From positions 1 through 13,662 of the forward strand of contig JAQVPT010000062.1 in assembly GCA_028701945.1 (NCBI GenBank): a DNA stretch of 13,662 bases, written 5' to 3'. Position 1 is the first letter of the stretch; every line of letters begins with the position of its first letter. The stretch comes from Bacteroidales bacterium. Lineage in GTDB: Bacteria; Bacteroidota; Bacteroidia; Bacteroidales; ML635J-15. Both the position numbers and the translations under genes were made by a program. Shown here in pieces: positions 1 to 6,365 of this stretch. The notes beneath the pieces were generated by a model that saw only the letters and a program-made list of their open reading frames with translations, ran no database searches and was not told where the DNA came from.

Positions 1-152
1 CTGTACCTGGAAAAATTGAAATTCCAGCAAAATCGAATATTCATTTTCACGTTGACCTTGATAGAGTTAAGACAAAAACAATTTGGTTTAGCGTAGGGAA
101 TTACATTTACGACATAGATAAAAATTTAGACTTCGAATTAAAATTAAAATAA
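1..152 (+). CDS. 3' end of an unknown protein gene, cut by the window edge
   Basis: An open frame read from base 3 runs without a stop to a TAA at 150-152 and gives 49 residues, starting VPGKIEIPAKS and ending NLDFELKLK. The alternating hydrophobic and charged pattern suggests beta strands. Phrases such as GKIEIPAKSN are reminiscent of the last strands of LEA type 2 (LEA14-like) domains, but that is a weak resemblance from memory, not an assignment. The stop codon directly abuts the ATG of the next gene, so the two are probably co-transcribed and perhaps translationally coupled. The start lies outside the window. Confidence 0.7.
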   Translation, partial: VPGKIEIPAKSNIHFHVDLDRVKTKTIWFSVGNYIYDIDKNLDFELKLK

Positions 153-986
153 ATGAAAACAGTCCTCATAACTGGAGCCACAAGCGGTATAGGTCAAGCG
201 TGCTCAGAATTATTCTTAAAAAAAGGGTGGAATGTTATTGCAACAGGCAGGAATAATCAAAAGTTAGATATGTTAAAAACATCTGGAGCTTCAGTATTCC
301 TACTTGATGTAACTAAACAGACAGATATTAACAACTTAGTAACATACATTGTTAATAATAAAATCACTATTGATGTTCTTGTTAATAACGCAGGTTTTGG
401 GCAATTTGGCACAATAGAAGAAACTCCAGACGAAAAAATTAGGGCACAATTCGACACTAATGTTTTTGGTATGGCAGCTATGATTAGAGCCATACTACCT
501 ATGATGCGTGAAAATAGCAGTGGACGAATAGTTAATGTTTCATCTGCTGCTGGATTAACATCAATGCCAGGTGGTGGTTGGTATGCAGCCAGCAAGTTTG
601 CTGTAGAAGCCCTATCAGATGCCCTAAGGTGGGAAGTAAAAAAGCTCGGAATAAAAGTAGCAATTATTGAGCCTGGACCAATTAAAACCGATTTTGCAGA
701 AACTGTACATAATAATATAGTCATCCCAGAGAACACTCCATACGGTAGTTTAGTGAAAGACCTTACACAAAGTACAAATGGCTTTAAAGGCGGCACTGTA
801 AAGAATTGTGCAAAGATTATCTATAAAGCCGCTACAAGAAAAAGACCTCGCAATCGCTATTTAGTAACGAAAGAGGCTAAACTAATAAAATTTCTTTTAT
901 TCATTCTACCACCAAAAATCATGGATTTCTTTGTAATAAGAATGTTTATTCCTGCTCTTGAGCTAAATTGTAAAAGATACAAATAG
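153..986 (+). CDS. Short-chain dehydrogenase/reductase (classical SDR family)
   Basis: A 277-residue NAD(P)-dependent oxidoreductase of the classical SDR fold, probably cytoplasmic. Visible motifs are the dinucleotide-binding TGATSGIG at residues 7-14, Arg33 after the second strand (usual in NADP-preferring members), NNAG at 78-81, the catalytic Ser131 in VSSAAG, YAASK with Tyr144 and Lys148, and PGPIKTDF from 174. All catalytic residues are present and the length is normal. The C-terminal 60 residues are more hydrophobic and basic, as in SDRs that act on lipid-like substrates. The substrate cannot be read from the sequence. The ATG follows the previous stop with no gap, supporting this start and an operon. 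No clear terminator follows. Confidence 0.93.
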   Translation: MKTVLITGATSGIGQACSELFLKKGWNVIATGRNNQKLDMLKTSGASVFLLDVTKQTDINNLVTYIVNNKITIDVLVNNAGFGQFGTIEETPDEKIRAQFDTNVFGMAAMIRAILPMMRENSSGRIVNVSSAAGLTSMPGGGWYAASKFAVEALSDALRWEVKKLGIKVAIIEPGPIKTDFAETVHNNIVIPENTPYGSLVKDLTQSTNGFKGGTVKNCAKIIYKAATRKRPRNRYLVTKEAKLIKFLLFILPPKIMDFFVIRMFIPALELNCKRYK

Positions 987-1011
987 TGTTTAAGGAGGAT
1001 GTTCTCGAGCA

Positions 1012-1053
1012 ATGACAATTGAAGAAGCATTCGGTGATGTCGATAATCGGTAA
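1012..1053 (+). pseudogene. 14-codon ORF behind a purine-rich AAGGAGG, possible gene relic
   Basis: An ATG at 1012 opens a 13-residue frame (MTIEEAFGDVDNR) that stops at 1051. AAGGAGG at 992-998 resembles a strong Shine-Dalgarno site but lies 13 nt upstream. The 7-bp direct repeat AATCGGT occurs at 1045-1051 and 1052-1058, across the stop, as a slippage or insertion scar might. I read this as the start of a decayed gene, but it could be chance. Confidence 0.2.
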
Positions 1054-1136
1054 TCGGTTGGTTCAGTGTTGTTTAGGATTATTGATAGCAAGATTTTTCT
1101 GAAGAAAGAACAATCGAAGCAAAGAACAAATAACAG

Positions 1137-1262
1137 ATGTGGGGAAACAGAATCACAGAATCACTGGATTACAACTTTTTGCGAACAATAGAACAAAATA
1201 AAGGTCGAACTTTCGATTTATTTCGAAATGTTCGAGCTTATTATTTACAGAACTACGGATAA
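1137..1262 (+). pseudogene. 41-codon ORF, possible C-terminal relic of an unknown gene
   Basis: An ATG at 1137 gives 41 residues including LDYNFLRTIEQNKGRTFDLF and ending RNVRAYYLQNYG. The composition (mixed charged and aromatic) looks like real protein, but there is no ribosome-binding site, no partner frame, and no family I recognise. It stops nine bases before the minus-strand relic that follows. Either a fragment of a lost gene or a chance frame. Confidence 0.22.
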
Positions 1263-1270
1263 ATTCTATT

Positions 1271-1587
1271 TTACCTAACTATTATAAAACTTTGATTTTC
1301 ATTAAGTTCCTTACAGTTTATAATATAATTACCTGCTTTGAGTTCGCTTATGTCGATGCTCATAAAACCAAGTTGTTGATTTGTGTTAATTGTTTTTACA
1401 AGATCTCCTTTGATAGTGTAAATACTGAATGTGCAATTACCATCTGATTGATAAATTCAATTGATAGGTAGTTGTTTGCAGGGTTTGGATAAATACTGAA
1501 TAATGATTCGAGTTCTGGCATTAACTCTGTTTCGTCGTATTCATTATTTATTTTTGCTGATTTGTTGTTTACTGATATTTGGTTTAA
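1271..1587 (-). pseudogene. Decayed type IX secretion C-terminal sorting domain, one frameshift
   Basis: Read on the minus strand, 1587 to 1446 encodes a linker (NNEYDETELMPELESL) followed by FSIYPNPANNYLSIEFIN, the classic start of a T9SS type A sorting domain. The frame then breaks near 1446-1448. Shifted by one base, the rest of the domain continues as DGNCTFSIYTIKGDLVKTI, then SIDISELKAGNYII, and ends ENQSFIIVR at the stop at 1271-1273. One lost base explains it. An in-frame TAG at 1588-1590 closes the frame upstream, and nothing resembling the passenger domain lies beyond. In a living gene this domain sends the protein through the outer membrane to the cell surface. A sequencing indel could explain the frameshift but not the missing gene body. 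Confidence 0.85.
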
Positions 1588-1609
1588 CTAACTATGTAAT
1601 CAACAAGAT

Positions 1610-1669
1610 GTTAAATGCGAATCGACCCGACTATAAACCGCAAACTGTGTACAAAGAGGTGGTTAAATG
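1610..1669. repeat. GTTAAATG direct repeat flanking a GC-richer 44-bp spacer
   Basis: GTTAAATG occurs at 1610-1617 and 1662-1669. The spacer between is richer in G and C than its surroundings and includes GCGAATCGACCCGAC and ACTATAAACCGC. It sits between the decayed T9SS domain and the end of the next gene. It could be a recombination scar or chance. Confidence 0.2.
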
Positions 1670-1675
1670 ATGAAC

Positions 1676-2173
1676 CTATTCTTCTTCTTCTTCCCCAAAT
1701 TCGTCATCAAATATTTTCTCAAAATCGGTTTTATCTTTATCTATGGTCTGAAAATTTTCGCATTGTGTAATATAAGTTGCGTAATCTTTCTCAAGTTCCA
1801 GATACTTGTAAATATCTTTTGCTTTAAAAATACCTGACGATTTTATAGCGTTTATATCATCGACAAAATTTGTAAGAGCAACGCAACCATCACGTAAATT
1901 ATTAAGTTTATTGAAGTATATATCTATCAACATAACATTTGCTTCAAATCTCATAATAAGATATTTACGTGACACATCTCTGACATCAATATTCTCAACA
2001 ACTATTTCGAGACTTGAAACTGCTTCATCGTATCTCTTTTTGTTATAGTCTTTTTCACCGTCCGAGTAGCTTTTGTCTGCTGCTTTTAGTAAGCGAGCAT
2101 CTTGTGCAATTGAGTAACTTGTTCCTAAAAACATTAAGATAGCAAGTAAAATTAAGTTCTTTTTCATAATCAT
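1676..2173 (-). CDS. Small exported protein with a helical, TPR-like body and acidic tail
   Basis: A protein of 165 residues, or 163 from the second Met at 2167, which reads MKKNLILLAILMFLG and is the more usual start. A signal peptide ends around SIAQ (residues 21-24), so the product is periplasmic or surface-bound. The body from about 28 to 140 looks all-helical. AADKSYSDGEKDYNKKRYDE followed by AVSSLEIVVE resembles one TPR-like helical hairpin, but no full TPR domain can be called. The C-terminus is very acidic and ends in EFGEEEEE. The promoter at 2185-2213 predicts a transcript start only a few bases before the ATGs, so the leader is very short. Function unknown. Confidence 0.8.
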   Translation of the reverse strand: MIMKKNLILLAILMFLGTSYSIAQDARLLKAADKSYSDGEKDYNKKRYDEAVSSLEIVVENIDVRDVSRKYLIMRFEANVMLIDIYFNKLNNLRDGCVALTNFVDDINAIKSSGIFKAKDIYKYLELEKDYATYITQCENFQTIDKDKTDFEKIFDDEFGEEEEE

Positions 2174-2184
2174 TATTTTAAATT

Positions 2185-2213
2185 CAAATATAATTTACAA
2201 ATAGCTTACCAAA
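2185..2213 (-). promoter_or_regulatory. Bacteroidota promoter for the TPR-like gene
   Basis: On the minus strand, TTTG (2213-2210) and TATATTTG (2192-2185) are 17 bases apart. They fit the -33 TTTG and -7 TAnnTTTG consensus of Bacteroidota. The -7 box ends 12 bases before the first ATG at 2173. Confidence 0.6.
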
Positions 2214-2235
2214 AATAGTAAATATTTCGATATAA

Positions 2236-3006
2236 TTAAAAACTAAATTTAAGACCTAATTTCGTTAAAAAGGAGTTACTAACCACACCAACGGGCGGTG
2301 AAGCGTCGTACAAATATTTTAATCCAATATCAAAACTTAGATTTTTTGTAAAAAACAAACTTATTGATGTTTGATTTGTAATTCGCAAGTCTGAAAAATT
2401 CTTAAATAATGGCTGATAATAGGTAACAGAGGTAATTTCAACTTTATCTTTGGCAATAACATAATTAACAGTAAAATAAGTAGAAAGTCGGTGGTCTGAG
2501 TAATGTTGTGGAATATCTTCAAGAGTATTTTCCAATTCATACATATACAAGGCACCCAAACTTAATTTGAGATTAGGTTTATTGAAGACTTTTACCCTTG
2601 GTCCTGTTCCAATCAATGCTCTATTATCCAAAAGCAACACAGGATTAGCCTGATATTGGACAAAGCATTCCCATCGGAAATATTTATTAAACTTTCGCGT
2701 ATATCTGAAATGTGCAAAACCAGCATTGCTAAAATTACCAGAATTTGTCTTTTTCAAATCGTAACTTCCAAGCAGCAAAAACACATCTTTTCGCGATTTA
2801 CTGCGAGTCTGTAAAGTTACACTACTACTAGTCTGCAAAAGCGTAGCATCATTGTTCTGCTCATACGAAAAAGATGAAGCCACAGCTCCAGCAAAAGAAA
2901 CTGTATCTTCTTGCATACGTTTTGATTCTACGTTAATAAGTTGAGCGTAAGTAGATTGGCTCACAAATAAAGCTAAAAAGAAAGGTATTATTAAATGCAG
3001 TTTCAT
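2236..3006 (-). CDS. DUF481-like outer-membrane beta-barrel protein
   Basis: A 256-residue protein with a signal peptide (MKLHLIIPFFLALFVSQSTYAQ) and alternating beta-strand patterns all through the mature part. The strands run from about residue 37 (VSFAGAVASSFSYEQ) to the end, and the chain finishes in LGLKFSF, whose terminal Phe is typical of outer-membrane barrels recognised by the BAM complex. Strand phrases such as FAHFRYTRKFNKYFRWECFV, LLLDNRALIGTGPRVKVF and KLSLGALYMYE match what I know of DUF481 (salt-induced YdiY-like) proteins. Its role is unknown. The gene stands alone, with about 60 bases on either side, and a TATTTTTAC box lies upstream at 3034-3042. Confidence 0.8.
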   Translation of the reverse strand: MKLHLIIPFFLALFVSQSTYAQLINVESKRMQEDTVSFAGAVASSFSYEQNNDATLLQTSSSVTLQTRSKSRKDVFLLLGSYDLKKTNSGNFSNAGFAHFRYTRKFNKYFRWECFVQYQANPVLLLDNRALIGTGPRVKVFNKPNLKLSLGALYMYELENTLEDIPQHYSDHRLSTYFTVNYVIAKDKVEITSVTYYQPLFKNFSDLRITNQTSISLFFTKNLSFDIGLKYLYDASPPVGVVSNSFLTKLGLKFSF

Positions 3007-3033
3007 TTTAAAATTCAGATAAAGTAATAAAAT

Positions 3034-3042
3034 GTAAAAATA
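3034..3042 (-). promoter_or_regulatory. Possible -7 element (TATTTTTAC) of the DUF481 gene
   Basis: The minus strand reads TATTTTTAC, 27 bases before the ATG at 3006. It differs from the TAnnTTTG consensus by A for G. The same box recurs upstream of two other exported-protein genes in this window. No clear -33 TTTG. Confidence 0.35.
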
Positions 3043-3066
3043 GTAAAAGTTAGTATTTATAAAAAA

Positions 3067-3294
3067 TCAGTACTGCCTTATCTTATAAATTTCAGACATT
3101 TTCAAGGATTTATCACAAACCCTAACATATTTTATAAAGTCTAAATCAGCTAAACGAAGAGCCATCGCAACTATTTCACAAGGCAGTTTCTTTACTCTAC
3201 TAATAACCCAAATTTGTTTTCCATTATTGTTGAATGGTAAGAATGTTTTTTTAAAGTCTTTTCTTTTAATCCATTTATTTATTTTACCCAGCAT
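3067..3294 (-). CDS. Small basic protein of unknown function (75 residues)
   Basis: A lysine-rich 75-residue frame with no signal peptide. A possible beta-alpha-beta stretch reads QIWVISRVKKLPCEIVAMAL and then ADLDFIKYVRVCD. I recognise no family. Third codon positions are mostly A or T, as in neighbouring genes, which supports it. Against it, its first six codons are DNA that in another frame encodes the tail of a decayed SEC-C motif (3279-3350), so the ATG may be accidental. There is no ribosome-binding site, and the only other in-frame Met codons are far downstream. Could be real, or a fragment of the same decaying locus. Confidence 0.4.
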   Translation of the reverse strand: MLGKINKWIKRKDFKKTFLPFNNNGKQIWVISRVKKLPCEIVAMALRLADLDFIKYVRVCDKSLKMSEIYKIRQY

Positions 3295-3456
3295 TTTTTA
3301 TGTTTTTTACAACTTACATACGAACAAGGGTCATCTCTTCCAAACTCCATGTTTTCAATTACAATCTAACTTTTAAGTTCTGGTAAAAACATGAACTAAT
3401 GGCACAGAATTATCTTCGCATCCAATTTCAATATGCCTCTTATGTTTAGGAATTAG
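3279..3456 (-). pseudogene. Relic of a SEC-C zinc-motif protein
   Basis: The minus strand from 3350 to 3279 reads MEFGRDDPCSYVSCKKHKKC and then WVK and a stop. This aligns with the SEC-C consensus GRNDPCPCGSGKKYKKCCG at about 10 of 19 positions. Tyr, Val and Cys at the second zinc-ligand Cys and the two Gly positions are each one base from the expected codon (TGT to TAT, GGA to GTA, GGT to TGT). The second and fourth zinc ligands are lost. Just upstream in another frame, 3456 to 3373 encodes KHKRHIEIGCEDNSVPLVHV and ends FTRT and a stop, probably another piece of the same gene. SEC-C motifs bind zinc and usually sit at protein C-termini. The parent gene is gone. I am sure of the resemblance, less so of the extent. 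Confidence 0.6.
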
Positions 3457-3515
3457 TTAAGGACTATTTGTTTATCATCGCAATAGCAATTTTAAAACAT
3501 TTGAAAAAAGTCTTA

Positions 3516-4067
3516 TTACAGAATAATAAATATATTATCTTGCAGGCTCATTATTGTTTTTTTTGTCTTCTTTGGAGAAACATAAGTATTATAAGACTTT
3601 TCATAATAAACATTTATTGTCCAATCAGAATTTTCAAACATTTCCTTAAACTCTACTAATAATATTTTTGTTGAAAATCTAGAATCAAACAAGTCATTTC
3701 TTTTTTCGTTAAACATTAACTGAATGTCTGAGCTTATTATTTTATTTACGGTGTTCGAGAGGGATAAACTATCAATATTTTTAAAGATATTCGCACTATG
3801 TAAAGAAAAATTTACAATTACCGAGTCCTTTACTTCATTTTTATACCTAAATGTAAAGTCAACAAGTATTTTTTCTTTATTTTGGGTATTATAAAAAATT
3901 ATCGGTTTTATAAAATATTGAGTTCCATCTTCTCCTACATAAAATGTCTCAACCAATTTTTTGCCTGATTTAACACCAGCAGGTTTCATTGTTAAACATC
4001 CTGTAAAAAAAATAAGAACACTTAATGCACTTAATATTTTTAGATTACTTAAAATCGATAATTTCAT
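3516..4067 (-). CDS. Putative lipoprotein of unknown function
   Basis: A 183-residue protein with a type II signal peptide: a basic N-terminus, a hydrophobic stretch and a lipobox FTGC with the lipidated Cys at residue 24. The mature part alternates beta-rich phrases (VETFYVGEDGTQYFIKPIIF, KILVDFTFRYKN, DSVIVNFSLH, WTINVYYEKS) with a central helix, and ends in a basic KKTKKT followed by a hydrophobic tail. I recognise no named family. It lies 60 bases downstream of the TRL-like gene, and a strong terminator sits in between. No separate promoter is visible, so its expression may depend on read-through of that terminator. Confidence 0.8.
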   Translation of the reverse strand: MKLSILSNLKILSALSVLIFFTGCLTMKPAGVKSGKKLVETFYVGEDGTQYFIKPIIFYNTQNKEKILVDFTFRYKNEVKDSVIVNFSLHSANIFKNIDSLSLSNTVNKIISSDIQLMFNEKRNDLFDSRFSTKILLVEFKEMFENSDWTINVYYEKSYNTYVSPKKTKKTIMSLQDNIFIIL

Positions 4068-4084
4068 TTTTATTAAAATTGATT

Positions 4085-4116
4085 AAAAAAAGGAGAAGAT
4101 TCGCATCCCCTCCTTT
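4085..4116 (-). terminator. Intrinsic terminator after the TRL-like gene, GNRA loop
   Basis: On the minus strand 4116 to 4089 folds into a 12-bp stem (AAAGGAGGGGAT / ATCTTCTCCTTT, two G-T pairs) closed by a GCGA tetraloop and followed by a run of T to 4085. It starts 12 bases after the TRL stop codon and ends 18 bases before the ATG of the next minus-strand gene. Confidence 0.85.
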
Positions 4117-4127
4117 CGATTGGAAAA

Positions 4128-4412
4128 TTACTCTCCTGTTACAATTGTTTCGTAAGTAACAATTAAATTAAGGATATTTCCTTGTTTAAGATCAACGGTT
4201 GAAATTTTTGTAATTCCACCATTCTTTGCTGCTGTTCTAATACTAGCATCAGCATCAAAGAATAAAATACCTAAATAACCTGTTGCTTTTGCTGTTCCAA
4301 CTCTAGAACCAACTGGATTACTAGTTGCATTAACTGGTAATGTCAAAGAACAACTTGCCATCAATGCTCCTACTGCAACAATTGCAGCAATAGTTTTGAA
4401 TTTTTTAATCAT
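4128..4412 (-). CDS. TRL-like family lipoprotein
   Basis: A 94-residue protein. A lipoprotein signal peptide ends in LMASC with the lipidated Cys at residue 21. The mature part matches the TRL-like family: VGSRVGTAKATGYLGILFFD, then DASIRTAAKNGGITKISTVD, and a C-terminal strand LNLIVTYETIVTG. The full family core is present, and the glycine-rich start and the ASI..AAKNGGITKI block are its hallmarks. The family consists of small bacterial envelope lipoproteins of unclear function. The gene has a well-matched promoter at 4606-4636, a leader of about 190 nt and a strong terminator right after its stop, so it is likely a highly expressed single-gene unit. Confidence 0.9.
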   Translation of the reverse strand: MIKKFKTIAAIVAVGALMASCSLTLPVNATSNPVGSRVGTAKATGYLGILFFDADASIRTAAKNGGITKISTVDLKQGNILNLIVTYETIVTGE

Positions 4413-4605
4413 AACTCATTAAAATTAAAATTTTCCTACTCATGTGGCTTTTCGGAATGCGCCCCGTTTATTTAAGTGAGTTCTGGTCTTCACTTTTTCA
4501 TGTTATGCTTTTTAGACTGCTGTTATAACTCTTAATATATTTAAAATTGTTGTTTCCAATGCTTATTTTATGTCGTTTTTATTATATATATAAAATACGT
4601 AATGC
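4405..4605 (-). promoter_or_regulatory. Long 5' leader of the TRL-like gene with a possible short upstream ORF
   Basis: The promoter predicts a leader of about 190 nt. It contains short inverted repeats: GTTAT/ATAAC around 4503-4529, GTGA/TCAC around 4476-4493, and ACTCA with TGAGT bracketing a GC-rich patch (GGGGCGCATTCCG, about 4453-4465). A 12-codon frame (MSRKILILMSYD, 4443 to 4405) overlaps the TRL start codon and stops just inside the gene. I match no known riboswitch. A regulatory leader is an inference from length and structure. Confidence 0.35.
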
Positions 4606-4636
4606 CAAAAATACAAAATTATCACAAATACCCAAA
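4606..4636 (-). promoter_or_regulatory. Consensus Bacteroidota promoter for the TRL-like gene
   Basis: On the minus strand, TTTG (4636-4633) and TATTTTTG (4613-4606) are 19 bases apart, an exact match to the TTTG / TAnnTTTG consensus. A second TAATTTTG at 4621-4614 lies directly upstream. It is the best promoter match in the window. Confidence 0.75.
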
Positions 4637-4733
4637 AAAAAAGAGTTTATTTTTGCAAAACTTGTTTTTTGCGGTTCAAAGATGCTAAAAATAGAATTAG
4701 TTTTCTTCTAAAATAAAAAGACTAGACACAATC

Positions 4734-4974
4734 ATTATTGTCCGATAAAAGGACAAAAGACATATTTAAAGGACAGATAAAAAGAATATATCGTCCCTAC
4801 GGGACTTGTAAAACGCTGATAAATATACTTTACCAACATAATGTCCCTACGGGAGAAACACCGTTAGGTGTTATATGTCGGTACAATAAAACAAAGCCAA
4901 TAGGACAAAAAGTCCAGTAGGGACGATATATTTTAAGCCTTACGTGATTAAAAAAAAAATAGCCGGACAACAAT
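4734..4974. repeat. Nested inverted-repeat element (MITE- or REP-like, possibly RNA-folding)
   Basis: Outer ends: ATTATTGTCCG (4734-4744) is inverted at 4964-4974 with one mismatch. Inside, 22-bp arms at 4785-4806 and 4911-4932 are inverted copies with one mismatch (core ATCGTCCCTAC). Within these, TACCAACATA (4831-4840) pairs with TATGTCGGTA (4874-4883), 9 of 10. That stem encloses TCCC-TAC-GGGA (4844-4854) and AACACC-GTTA-GGTGTT (4857-4872). Further hairpins are TTGTCC/GGACAA (4738-4756), GTCCC-TAC-GGGAC (4793-4805) and GGAC/GTCC (4903-4915). No credible gene lies within. I recall similar TCCCTACGGGA repeats between genes in other Bacteroidota, which suggests a dispersed, non-autonomous family. 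Confidence 0.75.
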
Positions 4975-5034
4975 TAGATACAATAAAAAAATGACATTGT
5001 ATTTTTCTGCGTAGTGCCGTAAATACATTTTATA

Positions 5035-6297
5035 TTATTTACCAGCAAGCATTCTAAAATCAGTCCCAGTAGGGTTCTGGAATACACTAAGTTCAAAATC
5101 AGAAATGACTGCTAATAAATGATCGAAAATATCAGCTTGGACTCCCTCAAACAAAGCCCAAGCTTGAATTTTACTAAAGACGTAAATTTCCATAGGAATA
5201 CCTTCGGTAGTTGGGTCTAATTGCCTAACAATAAGGGTCATATCCTGATTTATATTTTCGTTATTTTTTAAATACTCTTCGATATATTTACGAAAAACAC
5301 CAATATTTGTAAGTCTTCTTCCATTAAACACAACATTGCTTTTACTGTTTAGTTTGCTATTATGTTCATCAATTTCCTTTGTTACAGCCGTAAGATATTC
5401 ATTTAGCACTTTATAGTGGGACAATTTTTCGACAAGTTCAGGAGAACAAAACTTAACGCTTTTCATATCAAGTATTAGCGAACGTTTTATACGTCTTCCC
5501 CCCGACTCTTCCATTCCTCTCCAGTTACTAAAACTCTCGCTTACAAGAGCATAAGTAGGTATTGTAGATATTGTTTTGTCCCAATTTTGCACTTTAACTG
5601 TGTTCAAACTTACTTCAATAACATTTCCGTCTGTATTATGACTTGGCATCGATATCCAGTCGCCAATCCTTACCATGTCGTTTGATGTAAGTTGTATCCC
5701 TCCGACTAAACCAAGAATAGAATCCTTAAATATCAACAACAAAACCGCTGAAATAGCACCTAAGCCAGTAATAAAATAGCCGACTTCTTTATTTAACAAA
5801 ATTGATAAGGCCGAAATAGCAGCAACAATAAATATTATTATTTTAACAACCTGAATATAACTCTTAATACTTGTGCCCCGTTTTTCGCCAATTGTAACAT
5901 CATAAATTTGATTAAGTGCATTAAAAAATGAATTTATTACCATAACAAATAAGAACACCATATAAATCATTAAGATTTTTTGTATTACTGCAACTAATCC
6001 AATGTTTGCGGGAAATGCTATATTTATTGTATAGTATATAATAAAAATTGGTGCTAACTGCGAGAGTTTATTAAAAACTTTTTTCTCGAACAAAATATCA
6101 TCCCAAGTTGACTTCGTTTTTTTAACTAACTTTTTAATTATTACTAGGATTATACTCTTGAATATAAAATTTGCTAGTAAGCTGATTAAAATAATAACAA
6201 TAACAATAAGTACAGATGCTAATGTTTTACTAATACCTGAGCTAATTCCCCATTTCAATAACAATTCAAATATCCACTCGTATAAATTTGCGTTCAT
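5035..6297 (-). CDS. Mechanosensitive ion channel, MscS family, YbdG-like
   Basis: A 420-residue inner-membrane protein. Hydrophobic segments lie near residues 22-50, 78-95, 105-125, 146-168 and 172-195. The last is the Gly/Ala-rich pore helix and leads into the MscS beta domain (GGIQLTSNDMVRIGDWISMP). The stretch VKVQNWDKTISTIPTYALVS, then ESFSNWRGMEESGGRRIKR, marks the YbdG/MscM branch rather than small MscS. The C-terminal alpha/beta domain reaches ELSVFQNPTGTDFRM. Length is normal for that branch. Such channels open under membrane tension and release solutes on osmotic downshock. The gene is divergent from the M64 peptidase with 68 bases between the starts. No strong promoter or terminator is seen. 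Confidence 0.93.
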   Translation of the reverse strand: MNANLYEWIFELLLKWGISSGISKTLASVLIVIVIILISLLANFIFKSIILVIIKKLVKKTKSTWDDILFEKKVFNKLSQLAPIFIIYYTINIAFPANIGLVAVIQKILMIYMVFLFVMVINSFFNALNQIYDVTIGEKRGTSIKSYIQVVKIIIFIVAAISALSILLNKEVGYFITGLGAISAVLLLIFKDSILGLVGGIQLTSNDMVRIGDWISMPSHNTDGNVIEVSLNTVKVQNWDKTISTIPTYALVSESFSNWRGMEESGGRRIKRSLILDMKSVKFCSPELVEKLSHYKVLNEYLTAVTKEIDEHNSKLNSKSNVVFNGRRLTNIGVFRKYIEEYLKNNENINQDMTLIVRQLDPTTEGIPMEIYVFSKIQAWALFEGVQADIFDHLLAVISDFELSVFQNPTGTDFRMLAGK

Positions 6298-6332
6298 AAT
6301 TAAAAGATTTATGTTTTAAATTAATATTTTCG

Positions 6333-6341
6333 TATTTTTAC
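6333..6341 (+). promoter_or_regulatory. Possible -7 element (TATTTTTAC) of the M64 peptidase gene
   Basis: TATTTTTAC lies 24 bases before the ATG at 6366. The 15-mer TTTCGTATTTTTACA at 6328-6342 recurs exactly at 9540-9554 upstream of the T9SS surface protein gene, at nearly the same distance from the start. No clear -33 box. Confidence 0.4.
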
Positions 6342-6365
6342 AAAATAACTTAATATAATCATCAA

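Noticed and set aside
257..796. 179-codon minus-strand frame opposite the SDR gene
   Set aside because: Antisense shadow of a gene with full SDR motifs; no family resemblance of its own.
153..986. Assigning a specific substrate to the SDR protein
   Set aside because: Classical SDR motifs do not identify the substrate, and the single partial neighbour gives no pathway.
1582..1668. Integron attC-like site (GTTTAAC ... GTTAAAT)
   Set aside because: The end motifs fit the loose attC consensus, but no paired inner arms are visible, there is no integrase or cassette, and such motifs are common by chance in AT-rich DNA.
3468..3659. 63-codon plus-strand frame
   Set aside because: Antisense to the lipoprotein gene's end, Ile/Leu/Phe-rich from AT-rich DNA, no ribosome-binding site.
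4738..4756. Terminator hairpin TTGTCC/GGACAA
   Set aside because: No T-run on either strand; better explained as part of the inverted-repeat element.
4738..4920. 60-codon plus-strand frame across the inverted-repeat element
   Set aside because: It translates hairpin arms, its start overlaps the outer repeat, and composition and codon use are not gene-like.
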